A stretch of 64,000 nt of DNA from Otis tarda (lineage: Eukaryota > Chordata > Aves > Otidiformes > Otididae), in assembly GCA_026413225.1 (NCBI GenBank), contig CM048552.1, positions 210,441,553-210,505,552 of the forward strand. The letters are read 5' to 3'. Made by a program: the position numbers and the translations under genes. Shown in pieces: positions 37,404-49,723 of this stretch (position 1 is the first letter of the stretch; each line of letters begins with the position of its first letter). The notes beneath the pieces were generated by a model. It was given only the letters and a program-made list of their open reading frames with translations, was not told the origin of the DNA and ran no database searches.

Positions 37404-38582
37404 AGTGTTTGGATTTTTGCTCCAAAGATTTTTATGGTAATTCTGACTTTTCAAGGGGATGAGATCTTAGATATTAAAGAATTCTGCAGGTTGAGATATC
37501 ACGATAAACAATGTATAAGTGTTTCCTCAAATAAACATAATTCAGATACACATGTACTGCAGTAAATAGCTGACTGTACCTCTTATTTACTCGCAGCCAA
37601 CTTAATCTGTTGCTTATACTTGTGGATTCTTTTGCTAACAGGTCATCAGCAATGAAAATTAAGTACAATTCAGATACTGCTCTCTCATGGGACGTTATTT
37701 CCCTAATGCTATGCAGTTTTTTCTGAGCTTATCCAAGACATTGCTAATGTTATAATGATAAAATTTTAACTTGGTACATCCTGTATTTGCACTGACTGAA
37801 AACTTGTTTTGGGATGTTGCTAAGGTCAGAGAAGCCTGCTGCAAGCTCAGTGTACTTTAAGGATGGAAAGTGATTTGACTAATCCCCCCCTAGGAAAATT
37901 CCCCTTTTTGTAATTTATCAAAATTGTACAAGCAGCAGAGATGGTCCTCCCCTGCAGGTAGAAGTAGAATGGTCTTGAAAATACAGAGGCAGCATGTGGG
38001 CATGTGCATGTGTGTCTAGAGAGAATTTATCTAAAAAACTTAAATAATCCTGGCTGCCTGTAGATCTCAATGACTTCTGTGTTACTGAAAAATAACCTAT
38101 TAATGGGTCATACTGCAGATCTCCGTAACTACACAGCAGAATAAAACATACAGCAGGAACTGTGTCATATAAAACCAGCTCAGAAAGCCTGTTGAGGCTG
38201 GCTGTGATTATTTCTTTAAAAATCCTCCCAGTATCTGGGAAGTGCTGGGAGCTGCGGAATATGTGCCTCTCAAAAGTGCGACAACTGGAGATACCCGTGT
38301 GTACTCCAAGTGAATTTAAGCTTCCTAATGCCCAGGGGCACCTCTTTGGCAGCCTGTCCTCACTTGAGCTGGACCGCGCTACCGGCCAGTGGCAAGGTCA
38401 GCCTGGCCAGCGATCTGTGCCTCCCTCCTCCAGCCCTCAGCCTGCAGTGGGCTGTCACTTGGTGTCTCCTCCTCGGGGGACGGGGAAAAACTGTTTGTCC
38501 CTTTCATCTGTCTTCATTTTTAATGACAGCTGAATCAGCCTGGTGCTTAGGTGCAAACTTTCTGGTTGTTTTTTTTTCCACA

Positions 38583-38598
38583 CCCCCCCCCCCCCCCC
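38583..38598 (+). repeat. C16 homopolymer
   Basis: Sixteen C in a row follow a nearby T9 run. Such pure C runs are rare in AT-rich vertebrate DNA and often vary in length. Confidence 0.95.
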
Positions 38599-40300
38599 TA
38601 GTCATAGCATGCTGTGGCTTGTGATATGCAGTCACTGCAGGCATAAAATACATATAAATACACATGAGAAAAAACAATTTGATGGGTCAGATTCTGTTTC
38701 CAGGGAAAGGAAATCAGACTACTCACCCAAAATAAGTAGGAAGTTGTTTATGTGAACATAAGTTGTTTACATGGGTGCAAACTGGTGTAAAATCTCACTT
38801 TCCCTTGGTGCTGTTTGAATTTCTGTGACCTGAGGATCTGGCTCCATTCCTTTAAAGCTTGGTTTTATTCCAGGAAAAGTAGCCAAAATGGAGAATTTGT
38901 CTTTTCACTCGCTAGGAATGAAAACCTGCCTGCGTGGGGTGACAACTGCAGCTATCTGAGAGCAAACACCTTTTATCTTTCCCCTCACCAAAGCCCAGGA
39001 GAAAACAAAATAAAACAAAACAAAAAAAAAACCAGCAAAAAAAAACCCCAAACCTCTCTGTTTAATTCACTTTAAGACATATAAGATCTCCTCTTCTCCT
39101 TTAACGTGTCAGGCTCCTTCCTGACCTCCACCACTGCATTGGAGGAGGCAATAGATAATTCATTTTGCCCTCTTGGCCACCTCGCCCGTGCGCCTCTTCA
39201 AAGCAGATTTGTCTATCATATAAAATGCAATTGCTGATGCGTTTCTCTTCTGCCTTGCTAGTCAAAGCCGGCATCCGGAGCCTCAGAGGCGTTTTGTTAA
39301 GTTACGGTCTCTCAGCCCCAGCACTACGCTTACCAAGCAAACCAGCCCTCTAGTGTTTTGAGGTATTTTATGCAAAGACGTCCCTTTAGCTGTTGCCCGT
39401 GATATCAAAGGTAAAGAGGGGGATTTGAAACAGCTCACAAAAGCTTAGCAGAGTTGTTTGAATCTAGAGTGATGGGCAAAGGCAGCGCAGCATCCGTCCT
39501 TCTGCCTGGAAAAAGTGAGAGCCCGGTTTTGTGTACTTTTGGAGTGCCAACACTTGTACGATTACCACTGCTCCATGGCTGAGAGTCTGTCAGAGACTAC
39601 TGACATAGAAACAGCTGCAGAGTTGTTGCAGAAGACAGTTATCTATTTATACACTTTAACAGGGATATCTGAAAGCTTCTTATATCACACACATGCTGCA
39701 AAGCTAGAGTACTGCACAGGGTTTTCAGCTCTCTCATGAATGATAGCTGAAAATGAAGATGAAGGAAGGAAAACGCCATGAAGCTTCAATATTTTAGCAA
39801 ACTAGGATCCAGATGGCAAGCCTTTTTACAGCAATACGCCGGATTAACTTTAAGACTCCCCTGGCTACTACTCTCCTGTTTAATTTGTCTTTCCTTAATG
39901 CTATTTCGGTGTGATGCTTTTTTGCAAGTTAATGCCATAAAAATGTGTGGTTTCGGGTGTAGCCTGCTATCAGAAGAACTTTCCTCCGTCTCTGTTAACC
40001 TCTTCAGAGCTAATTAACTGATTGCATGATCGGTAGCATCAATTTGAACTCTAAGTGGAACAGGGAATATTCCCCATGCATTCACAGTGCCATGCAAAGC
40101 ATGAAGCCAAGATGATTTACATACAAAGGAAGAGAATTAACCTGTTGGAAGGAGAACAGATTTTCACAGTTCTGGGCTATATCTCTAGTCAGAAATCATT
40201 TTTCATAATGCAGCTGCAATAATGGCTGAAATTCTCCACAGGGAAGTTTCGAACCCTGGGCTGGTGTTGTCCACGTGCCAGCCTTTTCTGTGGCTGGATG

Positions 40301-40730
40301 TCAGGTAGTTGTGTTTTTCCCTGTAACTTGCAGATCCATTCCTCTCTGCTCGTAAGCTGCCATTGGCTGCTGAATTTGTTCAGCCCTTGTGCAGCCACAG
40401 CAAGGACCATCACTGGCCTCATCTTCAAAAAGCTGGTCGGTGAGACACCCAGTGGTAAGAGTGAGCACCTGTGAGCCAGCCAGTGGGACCTGCTGGGTGC
40501 CTTCCTGCAAACTGGGAGGACAAATAAGAGTGCCAGCCCATGAGCTTAATAATTGATCAGGAACCTTCATCTCCTGTCTACCCTAGATAGCAAAAGCACT
40601 GCCATTCATCTGCAATGAGTACCCTTTCCAATCTGTACTCGTCTGTTCATGGAGAAATACATCTACTGCATAGTCTAAGGAAACACACCAGGAGCTGCTA
40701 GCAGTATTAAGTTCCTATCACATCCAGAGA
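40301..40730. other. Unique DNA, no gene seen
   Basis: Two overlapping minus-strand frames of 79 and 89 codons are unrecognised. No mobile element recognised. Confidence 0.45.
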
Positions 40731-40834
40731 ATAGAATCATAGAATGGTTAGAGTTGGAAGGGACCGTCAAAGGTCATCTAGTCCAAGCCCCCTGCAAGGA
40801 GGAGAGACATCCCTGACTAGATCAGGCTGCTCAG
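40731..40834 (-). mobile_element. CR1 LINE 3' tip
   Basis: ATAGAATCATAGAATGGTTA, then GAGTTGGAAGGGACC and GTCATCTAGTCCAAGCCCCC are the complement of a CR1 3' end. The element is cut after GATCAGGCTGCTCAG, so only about 105 bp remain. Confidence 0.92.
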
Positions 40835-43800
40835 CCACAATACCATCTTTTAGTAAGAAAAGGCCTGCTTCTTTCTCAGCAAAAGTCTTGCCAGAAAGTC
40901 AACCTCAGACAACGCAATGCTTATGACTTCCTCCTTTTACTCTCAAATTCTGTCACTACCTGATGTATATTCAATGTAAATTATTAAAAAGAAATATTAA
41001 GTAAAATGTCTCCAGAACATCTCTTGATCATGTTGGCCTAGATTACACCACTCTGCAAGTGGGTTTTTAACCTGTACACATAAGGGAATGAACAGCAAGT
41101 CCCACTCTTCTTTATCTCACGTGATGGGTATATCCAAAACCTGCTGAAATGCAAATTAAAAAAACACATCCAAATTCCAGACTGTGACATCTGCCACCTA
41201 GCACTGTTAAGCTGACGACTAAACTCATTATATGTCTCCTTTCTTAGCTTGAATGTTCCTTTGGGCTACCTTTATGAACCATAAGGCAAATGTGGGATTC
41301 AGCTCCACATTAATCCTAAAAAATAAACATCTCTCTGGCCAGCTAAATAGTTTTCTAGGCTCTTCTGACTGTATTGGCCAGGGCATTATTGGCTAGAATG
41401 GGAGCTTAGTCTTCTAGAGCAAGGTAAACATGGGGATGATACAATGCAGAACCTATCTGAGATATGGGTCCTTCTGCAGCGGAAATTAAAGGGCATAGAA
41501 AGCATCCTGCAGCATCTTAGATAACACTGAATTCTACATTAAGCAACAGAAATGAGTCCTAGTGGTTGATCACATAAATATAGAGAGCATAGCTGCTGCC
41601 ACAGGCTGCTTCTTGCAAAGATCCAGCTGTTCTCTACTAGGCATGAAGGCCAGCTTAGTCTCAGTACATCTCCCCTTGGACCTAAAATAAATATATTGTT
41701 TATAAAACAATAACTAACGCTCTATGTCATAATAACATGAAATCCATTCTCCCATTGGCTGATAATTTGACACTGGGATGGTGAGTACTCTTTTCTTTGT
41801 CTCCTGTGCTCTGGACTATCAGCCCATGCAAACCAATAATTAACTGTAGTGGATGTTTCTGGTGGTAAGGAGGAGTAATTCATTGCAGTGAAATACCTTT
41901 TTTTTTTTTTCATATAAAGTTACTAAGCAGAGCTATGGCAGTGTGAATAATGTATGCAGTGATTTCCTTTCAGGAAGGCTACTAGCAAACATTTCCAGTA
42001 GTTGGAGATTTGAACTTGGCGAGAGAGTGGTATTTACATTGTTTTGGCAATACAAAAACCAGTTAGGGAACAATTATGTGATTCTCATATTCTAAGACTC
42101 TGGAGAAATGTCAGTATCCAATTAAATAAAATGAATTAAATAAATAATGAGAAAATGTAGAATTAATCTAGTTTCAGATGCATGGGTAAGTTATCACATA
42201 AATTTAAAAGACCTAATATAAAATGTCATTCAATTTTATTTTGCAGGATGAATGTTGCTATGATTTTTCTAAATCCAGGTGATAAAAATAATTTCTAAAT
42301 GCTTGTGATTAAATATTTTAACTTACTATTTATAAATGAGGCTATATAGCTGACAATTTTCTCTTTAATAAAACCCAAATCCTGGTGTCTGTCACAGAAG
42401 ATGTAGCCGGGCATATCAAAGATGAATAAAGAAAGCTCTATAATGATTTTTTCATTGTACGAGATTTTTCTAAACAAAATCTCTTATCTCAGAAAGCCAT
42501 CAAGTTCTCACAAGTTGAGGAACATAAATCACAGCAGAATAGGCAGCCTCCTGCTTCATTCACTGAGCTCCATATGCTTATCTGCCTTGTGCTCCCACAT
42601 CCCAGCCTCCTAAAACGCTTCAGTCAACATTCCTTCTGAATTGTGATACGTCATGTTAATCAGCCTCTACAGTGTCCCAAAAATGTATGTAAATTAGACT
42701 TTTGATGAACCAGAATATTTTGACAGGATTTTTGCATAAATCACATATGCAAACATGTACACATACAACCTGTTTAGAGAGGAGGCTATTTTTGGACCTC
42801 ATTTGTTTTTGAAGTAGATTGTGGCCAGCATGCTGATGCTCATTGTGAGCAGGAACACGTATGTGGCAGTATGTCAGGCCCCATAGCAAGAGGCAGCTTG
42901 AGTTTAAGTCCATTCTTGGCAAGAAAAACTCTACCAAGGAGAAAGAAATCTAACAATTTCCTCTTTCTTTGTCCTCCTTTCCCTCCATTCCCTTTTCTGG
43001 TACCCTGTTGATTCTCTGGACTGTTTGGCATCAGTAGTAATATAAGCATTTTTAGAGTTATGATAGGAGAACACTGTATTGTTACGGTAGATTAAAGGAT
43101 TTTTTTGTTTGTTTAATCTGCTCTTCTAGCAGAAACAAAATTCAAAAATAAAAAGGATTTATTTGACTTTAAATTAAAATTTAAGCCAATTTACTGACTT
43201 TAACATCGTTTATCAAGAAACCTGTTCCACTGAATATATAGAAAGCTGTTGTTGAGGAATATTAGGATGAGTCTTGTAACTACTAGCACTGCCTGGCTGC
43301 AGATCTTTCCAGTTTTGTTATCTTCTTCTCACCTGTTTTGCTGTATTTTCTGTCCCATCTTGTCCTTCAGGGCTGTATTCAGACTGCTGAATTTAGTCAG
43401 GGATGTCTGTCTCATCTGTCCCTCTTGCTGAAACGTGTGAGAATGAGAGTAAAACAAGAACGATGTAGGCAGAGCTTTCTGTCTCCTTCAGGTAGAAAAA
43501 CTTAGTGCAGCCTTTAGTCTGCAGTTGTATAGGTGGGGACCATCCATTGCTGTGTATTTGTACAGCGGGAGCCCTGGTTGATGTGCTCTGAGGTGCATCC
43601 ATGAATTCACTTAAACTTCTAAATCTTAGGCCGCAAAGGAGGAAAATCCTTTTCTGGGACTCTGTTTTTATGTACTTAAAGTCCATTGTGACATAGCTCA
43701 CCATGAAGTTGCACACCATGAAGAAAGCACGTCAGACCTCTCCAAGAAAATATCAGACCATACTTACTTACCTTTTCCAGTGATGCTGCAGCCTAAAAAC

Positions 43801-46055
43801 CTTATTGCTCTAGCTTCTTCACAGATTTTTTTTTACTTTTTTAAAAGTCACTGGGATTTCATGAGGCTGATGTGGGCTATTTATATGGCGTCATTTGCAC
43901 AGCTGGGGCTTAAAAAACTCCTCGATGTTACACAGTACATGTTTTATGCATACTGCATCTGCCGTGTGAATCCACTGTCTATAACATATGCTATGCACCA
44001 ACTAAAAAAAGATAATATAACTCCATTGTCTATATATAGATATTGCAATAGAGTATATGTGTAATACTTACACTGTGCATAAGGGAATACAGACGCACAC
44101 ACACACACAAACATATATGCAGTCATGTATAAAATTCATCATGCCCTAAACACACATAACCCACTGTCAAAAGTCAGAAAAAGGGAGTGATTTTATCAGC
44201 TAGGGCAGATCCCACAAAGTGCTTTGAGTATCAGGTTAAAACACCCCACGACTACAGAGACAGACAGGTTGGCTGCTGCTTTTTTAAAAAAGGTATCAGA
44301 GCTGTTAAGTATGTGTAATTTTATGGCTAGATATAAATAGAAGAATCCTTCAATAATCATAAATACAGCTGTAGAGCCAAATTTTCCTAATGATGCAATA
44401 GCAGCATGTTATAGACACAGATATATATTCTAATTCATAGTATGAAGTTCTTAACTCTCAACACCCAAGTCTTAATTTCCTGCCAATTTTATATTTTTTT
44501 CCTGTTGTCAATTGCTTTCTAAAATAAGTTTGAAGGAGGTGGAATTAAGTTTTAACTTTTAAAAATTAGAAACAAGTGCTGTGTCTACATCTGCTGCCAT
44601 ATCCCTTTCTTTGTGTCTTGTATGACTGCTTTCTGGAACAAGCTGTTGGATTCTGTCATTTTTTGTTAATTTTGCACTGTCTGCTGGTGGAAGCTGAGTG
44701 AGGTGGGAAAGTTACTAAATATTAGGACAGTGAGAGAGTTGAAGATGTTAGAAAACAGGGAAACTCTGCAAACTGAGTAGAAATAGAATAGTGTTACTGA
44801 TAAAAGCTTTAATAGCAGCCATGCCATCTCTGGCTTGAATGTGTATTGGGTTTGGGTGCTTTTAATGGCAATAATTAGGTAATCAATATTGTTTCAGAAA
44901 GGAAGAATATCCTACTTAACAACAGAATAACATTGATTATGTACCATTTTAAGGAACATTAAGTAATCAAGACTGTTCCCATGATGACATTCCAAAGAGA
45001 GAAAAAATCAGGCAAATCTAGTATGGGATGAAGCTGGGGCTGCATTTACACTATTGCTGAGGAAATAACAGCTGCTGAGATTGCCTGTGCAGTCATTGTA
45101 GTACAAATATCTGAGGGAGGCACTAGGTCTCTATCTGTTCATTTCAACGAACTTGGATCTTGTCCCAAATATAAACTAGATGTTTTCTGAAGATACAGAC
45201 TCCACTCCACTGTTCTCATTACCCTGACTTCATACACTTGTCAATTACTTTTGGGTATCTAAAATAATTAATGAATATCTAGAACTTCCACTTTGATACT
45301 GAGAGGTCTCAGGGCTCTTTGCAAGAGATGCCACTCTTAATAGCTCTGCTTTACATCAGAGCAAAGTGAATGGTGGGATGGGAGATCTTGCAAAGAAACC
45401 CTGTCTACTTCTGGCACAAGGAGGAGCAGAGTCCAGAGTCTGGATGTTAATTTTCTGCTGTATCTACTCAGACACCTTGACCTTCTTTAATTAAGCATCC
45501 AAGTTGATCCAAAGGTACCTAAAATTTCATATATTTTAGGAACAGTTACAGCTGGAGCTTTTCAAACGCTGGAAAGCGAGTATATGTAGATAGCCAGATT
45601 TAATAATCCTGATTAGTATTCTCAGCAAGAGCAGCATTCCTCAGAGGTATGCTGAGTGGTTATCTGTGTGTTATTGCAGGAAATGACACTGTAACACTGC
45701 TTTTGCTAAACTTGGGGGTGGCACGAGGAGCAAAGCTGTACTTGACTCACATACGGTTTTGCACGAGTGGAAGACAGTGAACTTTTGGTAAAGAGTATAA
45801 AATCTGTGAGGACTGATACTTGGCCCTAAAAAAATAACAATAATATTCAGAAATAGCTAAAATGTGTGAGTGAAGAACTGGTGGTTGTTGAGAATTCTCT
45901 AAGCTACTCGAAACCAAGTGGAGGTGCCACTAAGCTCATTTCTAGGAGTACAAACAGTCAACATCCCTTCTCCCAAGAGTTAACCAATCAGACACTCCAT
46001 GCTTCATGATATATGAACATGTACTTAAAGCATTCACTCCTGGAGGCAAGTCATT
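40835..46055. other. Unique AT-rich DNA
   Basis: No gene or mobile element recognised in about 5.2 kb. A short CA repeat lies at 44095-44109. Open frames stay near 110 codons or below and are unrecognised. Confidence 0.5.
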
Positions 46056-46292
46056 ATGTATGAATCACAAGTTTCATTGGGGAAAAATGCTTACAACCTT
46101 CAGAGCATTGAGGCAAAGCTTGAAAATATGATCCTTCTGTATGACAAAAACTCACAATTGGAAACTAAGATATCAGTTTTAAAGTCTTTTTCCTCAAAAG
46201 AGACAACCAAGCAAATGAAAGATAGTTCTATTCTGAGTGATTATCACTGGCCTTGTGATAATCAGGATACACATTTAAATGTTCAGATTTAA
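46056..46292 (+). other. 79-codon open frame, faint KCNQ tail resemblance
   Basis: The predicted peptide contains LQSIEAKLENMILLY (residues 14-28) and SDYHWPCDNQD (residues 60-70). The C-terminal tails of KCNQ4 and KCNQ5 channels carry, in the same order, a tetramerisation coil with VQSIE-KLD-LL--Y and then SDY-SP-D--D, about 25 residues after the Y rather than 31. No other KCNQ-like text is seen before or after: an in-frame stop lies 30 bp upstream of the ATG, and the frame ends with TAA at 46290. There is no strong polypyrimidine acceptor upstream. It could be a worn exon or retrocopy, or coincidence. I lean towards coincidence but note the collinearity. Confidence 0.15.
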
Positions 46293-46761
46293 CCTTACTG
46301 TAATTAGAGCAGAATTGCTGGACAGGTGAGAATTCCTATTAGTTGTGAGGCTATCACAAAAGTTGCTGCCCCAAAGCTGAGTTTGAAAACCATTTTATAC
46401 AAAGAGGAACAGACTGCACTTTTGTAGCAGCCAAATTTAGTAAAGAGCTGTCACACAGCTTTTATCCATTAGGATTTTGGATTTGTTTTAAGCTGTATGA
46501 GGCCATGAAATGAAATATAACATTATTCCATTATAATCTGAGCAAGGGAGAAACTGTTTGCATATGTATAAAGATGGGGAAGAAGCTCAAGAATATCTGT
46601 CTCAATTTTCAAACTCTGATGCAGATTATTTTCATGGTGGTTTTGTTTTCTATCATATGTTGTATATGCTGTAATAACTAAGTGAGAGGCCATCTTTTTA
46701 CCTCATATCTTCTCAGCTAACTGGTGTTTTGTGTGGGCTGGTGGTGTGTATAATTTCAGAT
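46293..46761. other. Unique DNA, no gene seen
   Basis: No recognisable continuation of the preceding open frame and no mobile element. Confidence 0.5.
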
Positions 46762-46879
46762 TCATAGAATCATAGAATCATAGAATGGTTTGGGTTGGAA
46801 AGGACCTTCAAAGGTCATCTAGTCCAACCCTGCTGCAAGAAGCAGGGACATCTTCAACTAAATCAGATTGTTCAGAGCC
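46762..46879 (-). mobile_element. CR1 LINE 3' tip with three-unit tail
   Basis: Starts with three units of the ATTCTATG tail seen in complement (TCATAGAATCATAGAATCAT). GGTTTGGGTTGGAAAGGACC and GGTCATCTAGTCCAACCC follow. The element is cut after TCAGAGCC. The little-degraded end suggests a relatively young copy. Confidence 0.93.
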
Positions 46880-48109
46880 TTCACAAAGGTGGTAAAAGAT
46901 ATAGTAGATTATTACAGGATATTACTGCTTCAAGTGGTTGAATCTGACTGCTAGGATAACATGTAAGATGTTTTAGTATGTACTTGCTCTTACACTTTTT
47001 CTTGGTAATGTTTTATCCAAAAACATTTTCCTGAACTCAGTACCCTAAAGGATTTTACTTGATATTGCCCATCAGAGTCCTTCTTCTGACAGGTGCAGGT
47101 TCTGACAGTGACGTCTTCCTTCTTTTGTAAATCAGGAAACTGGCATTAACTGGAAATGACCTTCTAATCTGCTGGATCCATTTGCCAGAAGACTGAAAGG
47201 AAAATAATGGCCAGAATAGACTTTGTCTTTTACACAAGTGCAATACCCCACAAATTTATTTTAACTCAAGCAAATATCAGAAAACAAGCATTATTATCCA
47301 AGTAGAAATTATCAATATTCACTTTCTGACATAGTCTGTCTGGTACACTTAATAGTGTTAAAGATTATGGTAAGTTACATTAAGTTGTATGAATTCAAAT
47401 AGAAGATTTATATGTTTTTAATATACACTTTTTTTTTTTGCATGGCCAGGTTATCCATGCCAAATTATCTGACTTTATACATTATAGCACCTTGTAAAAT
47501 TCTCATAGTCAATGAGTTGTGGGAGTGACTATTTTCCTCAAAATTATGTTATTTTGATCATACTGATAAGTTCTTCAGCAATCATAAGGGCAACAGATAA
47601 GAAAATATGTCCTTATTCAGGCCAGGTAAACGTGACTGGGTAACCTTGTGTATTCATGACAAGACAAACTGTTTAGACACAGCAAAGTGTAAAATAGGAT
47701 AAAATAAGAATCTGTGTTAAAAACTCCTTGGTAAAGAAAGGGAAGGGAGAGTTCTGGGAGTTTCTTCAGGCCCTGATGCCTACAAATTGCTGTAGCGCAG
47801 TGCATAAATTGATATCTCTGCAAGTTATGTTGTTATGAGACTTCAATTTTACAGGTATGGAGTGATGCTAACTTTAACAGTCCTCATCTTTCTAGATGCA
47901 ATGCCAGCAATTTTTTTATTTTAAACTGAAAAAGCACTGCAATTGTGATTGATTTTAATGACAATAAACACCCATCATCTATGGCAATATTGGCCTTGTT
48001 AAATTTTTTTACTTTATTTCTGTTCTGAATTTATCTGTTTTCCAAGTGACTTTTAAAATATATTTACCTTCTGACTGAAGATCCGTTGTCAAGGTTCTGT
48101 TTCTCTCAT
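46880..48109. other. Unique AT-rich DNA
   Basis: No gene or mobile element recognised. A T9-10 run lies near 47430. Confidence 0.5.
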
Positions 48110-48447
48110 AGGTGCTTATGGTATTTGATTGAGTCTCTCCCTTGTAGTCTGTATGATAAGCTAACCAGAATGATCTCCTCAATTTTTTTTGTTATGCATA
48201 TTTTCCAGTCCATCAGTCATTCAGTGGTTCTTTTCTGAATCCTTTCCAAGGGTGTTAGTATCCTTCTTAACATATGGAGACCAGAACTCTGTCCAAAATT
48301 ACAGCAGGAGTTATAACTTTGACAAACATAGAGTTTGATATTTTTATCCATGTTTATAATCCTAGGATCATATTAACCCTTTTGGTTACAAAGTGGTACT
48401 GGGAAGTTACTGTCAGTTTATCATCCTCCATCATCCTAAGACCGTTT

Positions 48448-49084
48448 CAGAGTGTCCTGGTTTTGGCAAGAATGGAGTTAATTTTTCCTCTCAGTAGCTG
48501 GTGTGTTTTGGATTTTGTGTGTGAAGAATGTTAATAAACACCTTGATGAAATGAGTTGTTGCAGATGAGACCAAGGACACCCTTCTGCTTTCCAAATCTC
48601 GCTAATTTGCAGATGCAGGAAGCTGGGAGAAAGACAGACAGAATAATTGATCCAAACTGGCCAAAGAGTGTATTCCATGCCATAAATGTCATGCTCAGTA
48701 TATAAGTGGGGGCAGGCGAGGGTGGGTATCTGCCTTCCTGGCATCCATCTTTGCTCTTCATTTTGCTGGCATCGTTCCCTCTACCTTGCTGGCTCCCTTT
48801 TGCTCCTTTGCTTGCCACTCGATTTTGTTTCCGTGATCGCTGCTCAGGACGGGCTGTATGGGTCATTGGGACATCGGGTGGTGAGAAAACATATATTGTT
48901 CACTTTGTATATTTTAATATCCTTATATTGTTATTATTGTAGTCTTCCCTTGTTATTTTAGTAAATTGTCTTCATCTCAATCCACGAGTTCTCCTTCCTT
49001 CCCAATTCTCTCCCCCATCCCACTGGGGAGGGGGAGGGTGAGCGAGAAACTGTGTGGTAATTCGGGCTAAACCATCACACAGAG
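48448..49084 (+). mobile_element. Solo LTR (48453-49079) with CAGAG target duplication
   Basis: A 627-bp LTR begins TGTCCTGGTTTTGGC and ends GGGCTAAACCATCACA, the common avian ERVL-group LTR layout. It is flanked on both sides by CAGAG (48448-48452 and 49080-49084), the 5-bp duplication expected for this group. A TATA box (TATATAA) sits at 48699-48705. No interior remains, so the provirus has been reduced to a solo LTR by LTR-LTR recombination. The flanks join as TTTCAGAGTCAC, which is contiguous old CR1 text. Confidence 0.93.
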
Positions 49085-49723
49085 TCACAGCTTTCAAGGT
49101 CTGCCATTGTGTTGCCACGGCCTATATCCTTGCCTTTGATGTATGTTTTTAGATTTGAAACACATACAGTTTGCTTGCAGGCTATAAAGATGACCTGTCC
49201 TCCTCCTTTATTTACTGCTCCCTAGGCATTTCATCATCAACAAGATCAATGCCTTTTGTACATGTGATTTTATTGTGTATTTATCTATTCCTAAGCCATT
49301 GATAAAAAGATTAAGACATACCGAGCCAAAAAGAACTAAAAAAAATATCAGTGGGTTTCTTCTTGAAATGCAGCTAGTTGACAATGATTCTGATTTAGAA
49401 TTGTGTTCTGAATCTTATTATTTAACAAATTTCTAATCTGTTTAATATGTGAATGTTAAATTGTTCAAGCTTTATAATTCAAGAAGTCGTGTGGTCTCAA
49501 GTCAAGTGTATTACAGAAATCTACTGCAGCAACATCATTATTTTCATCACACAAAGCTGTAAACATAGCAAAGTGTTGCCAATATATTTTAATTTTCTAC
49601 AATTGTAGAATAGCATTAATAGTACTGCATTCTTATTGATTGAGTTTTATATTAGCCATTCTACGATTTTGTCCGTGATGCTGTTGTATCTGCAGCTTTC
49701 CTTAGGAAAAAAATACAGTTTCT

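Larger units (their letters stand above)
36150..40300. promoter_or_regulatory. Mobile-element-free, CpG-richer block; candidate regulatory region
   Basis: I recognise no LINE, LTR or SINE here. CpG dinucleotides are visibly more frequent than in neighbouring DNA, notably at 36160-36790, 38240-38480 and 39170-39500. No open frame is convincing, the longest being 123 codons at 38162-38533. This suggests constrained non-coding DNA such as enhancers or a 5' non-coding exon. Low-complexity items are TA repeats (36911-36926), a C16 run (38583-38598) and an A-rich patch near 39005-39050. The inference rests on composition only. Confidence 0.35.

Noticed and set aside
38162-38533. 123-codon frame in the CpG-richer block
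   Set aside because: No domain. It overlaps another plus-strand frame (38310-38624) and lacks splice-site or start-context support.
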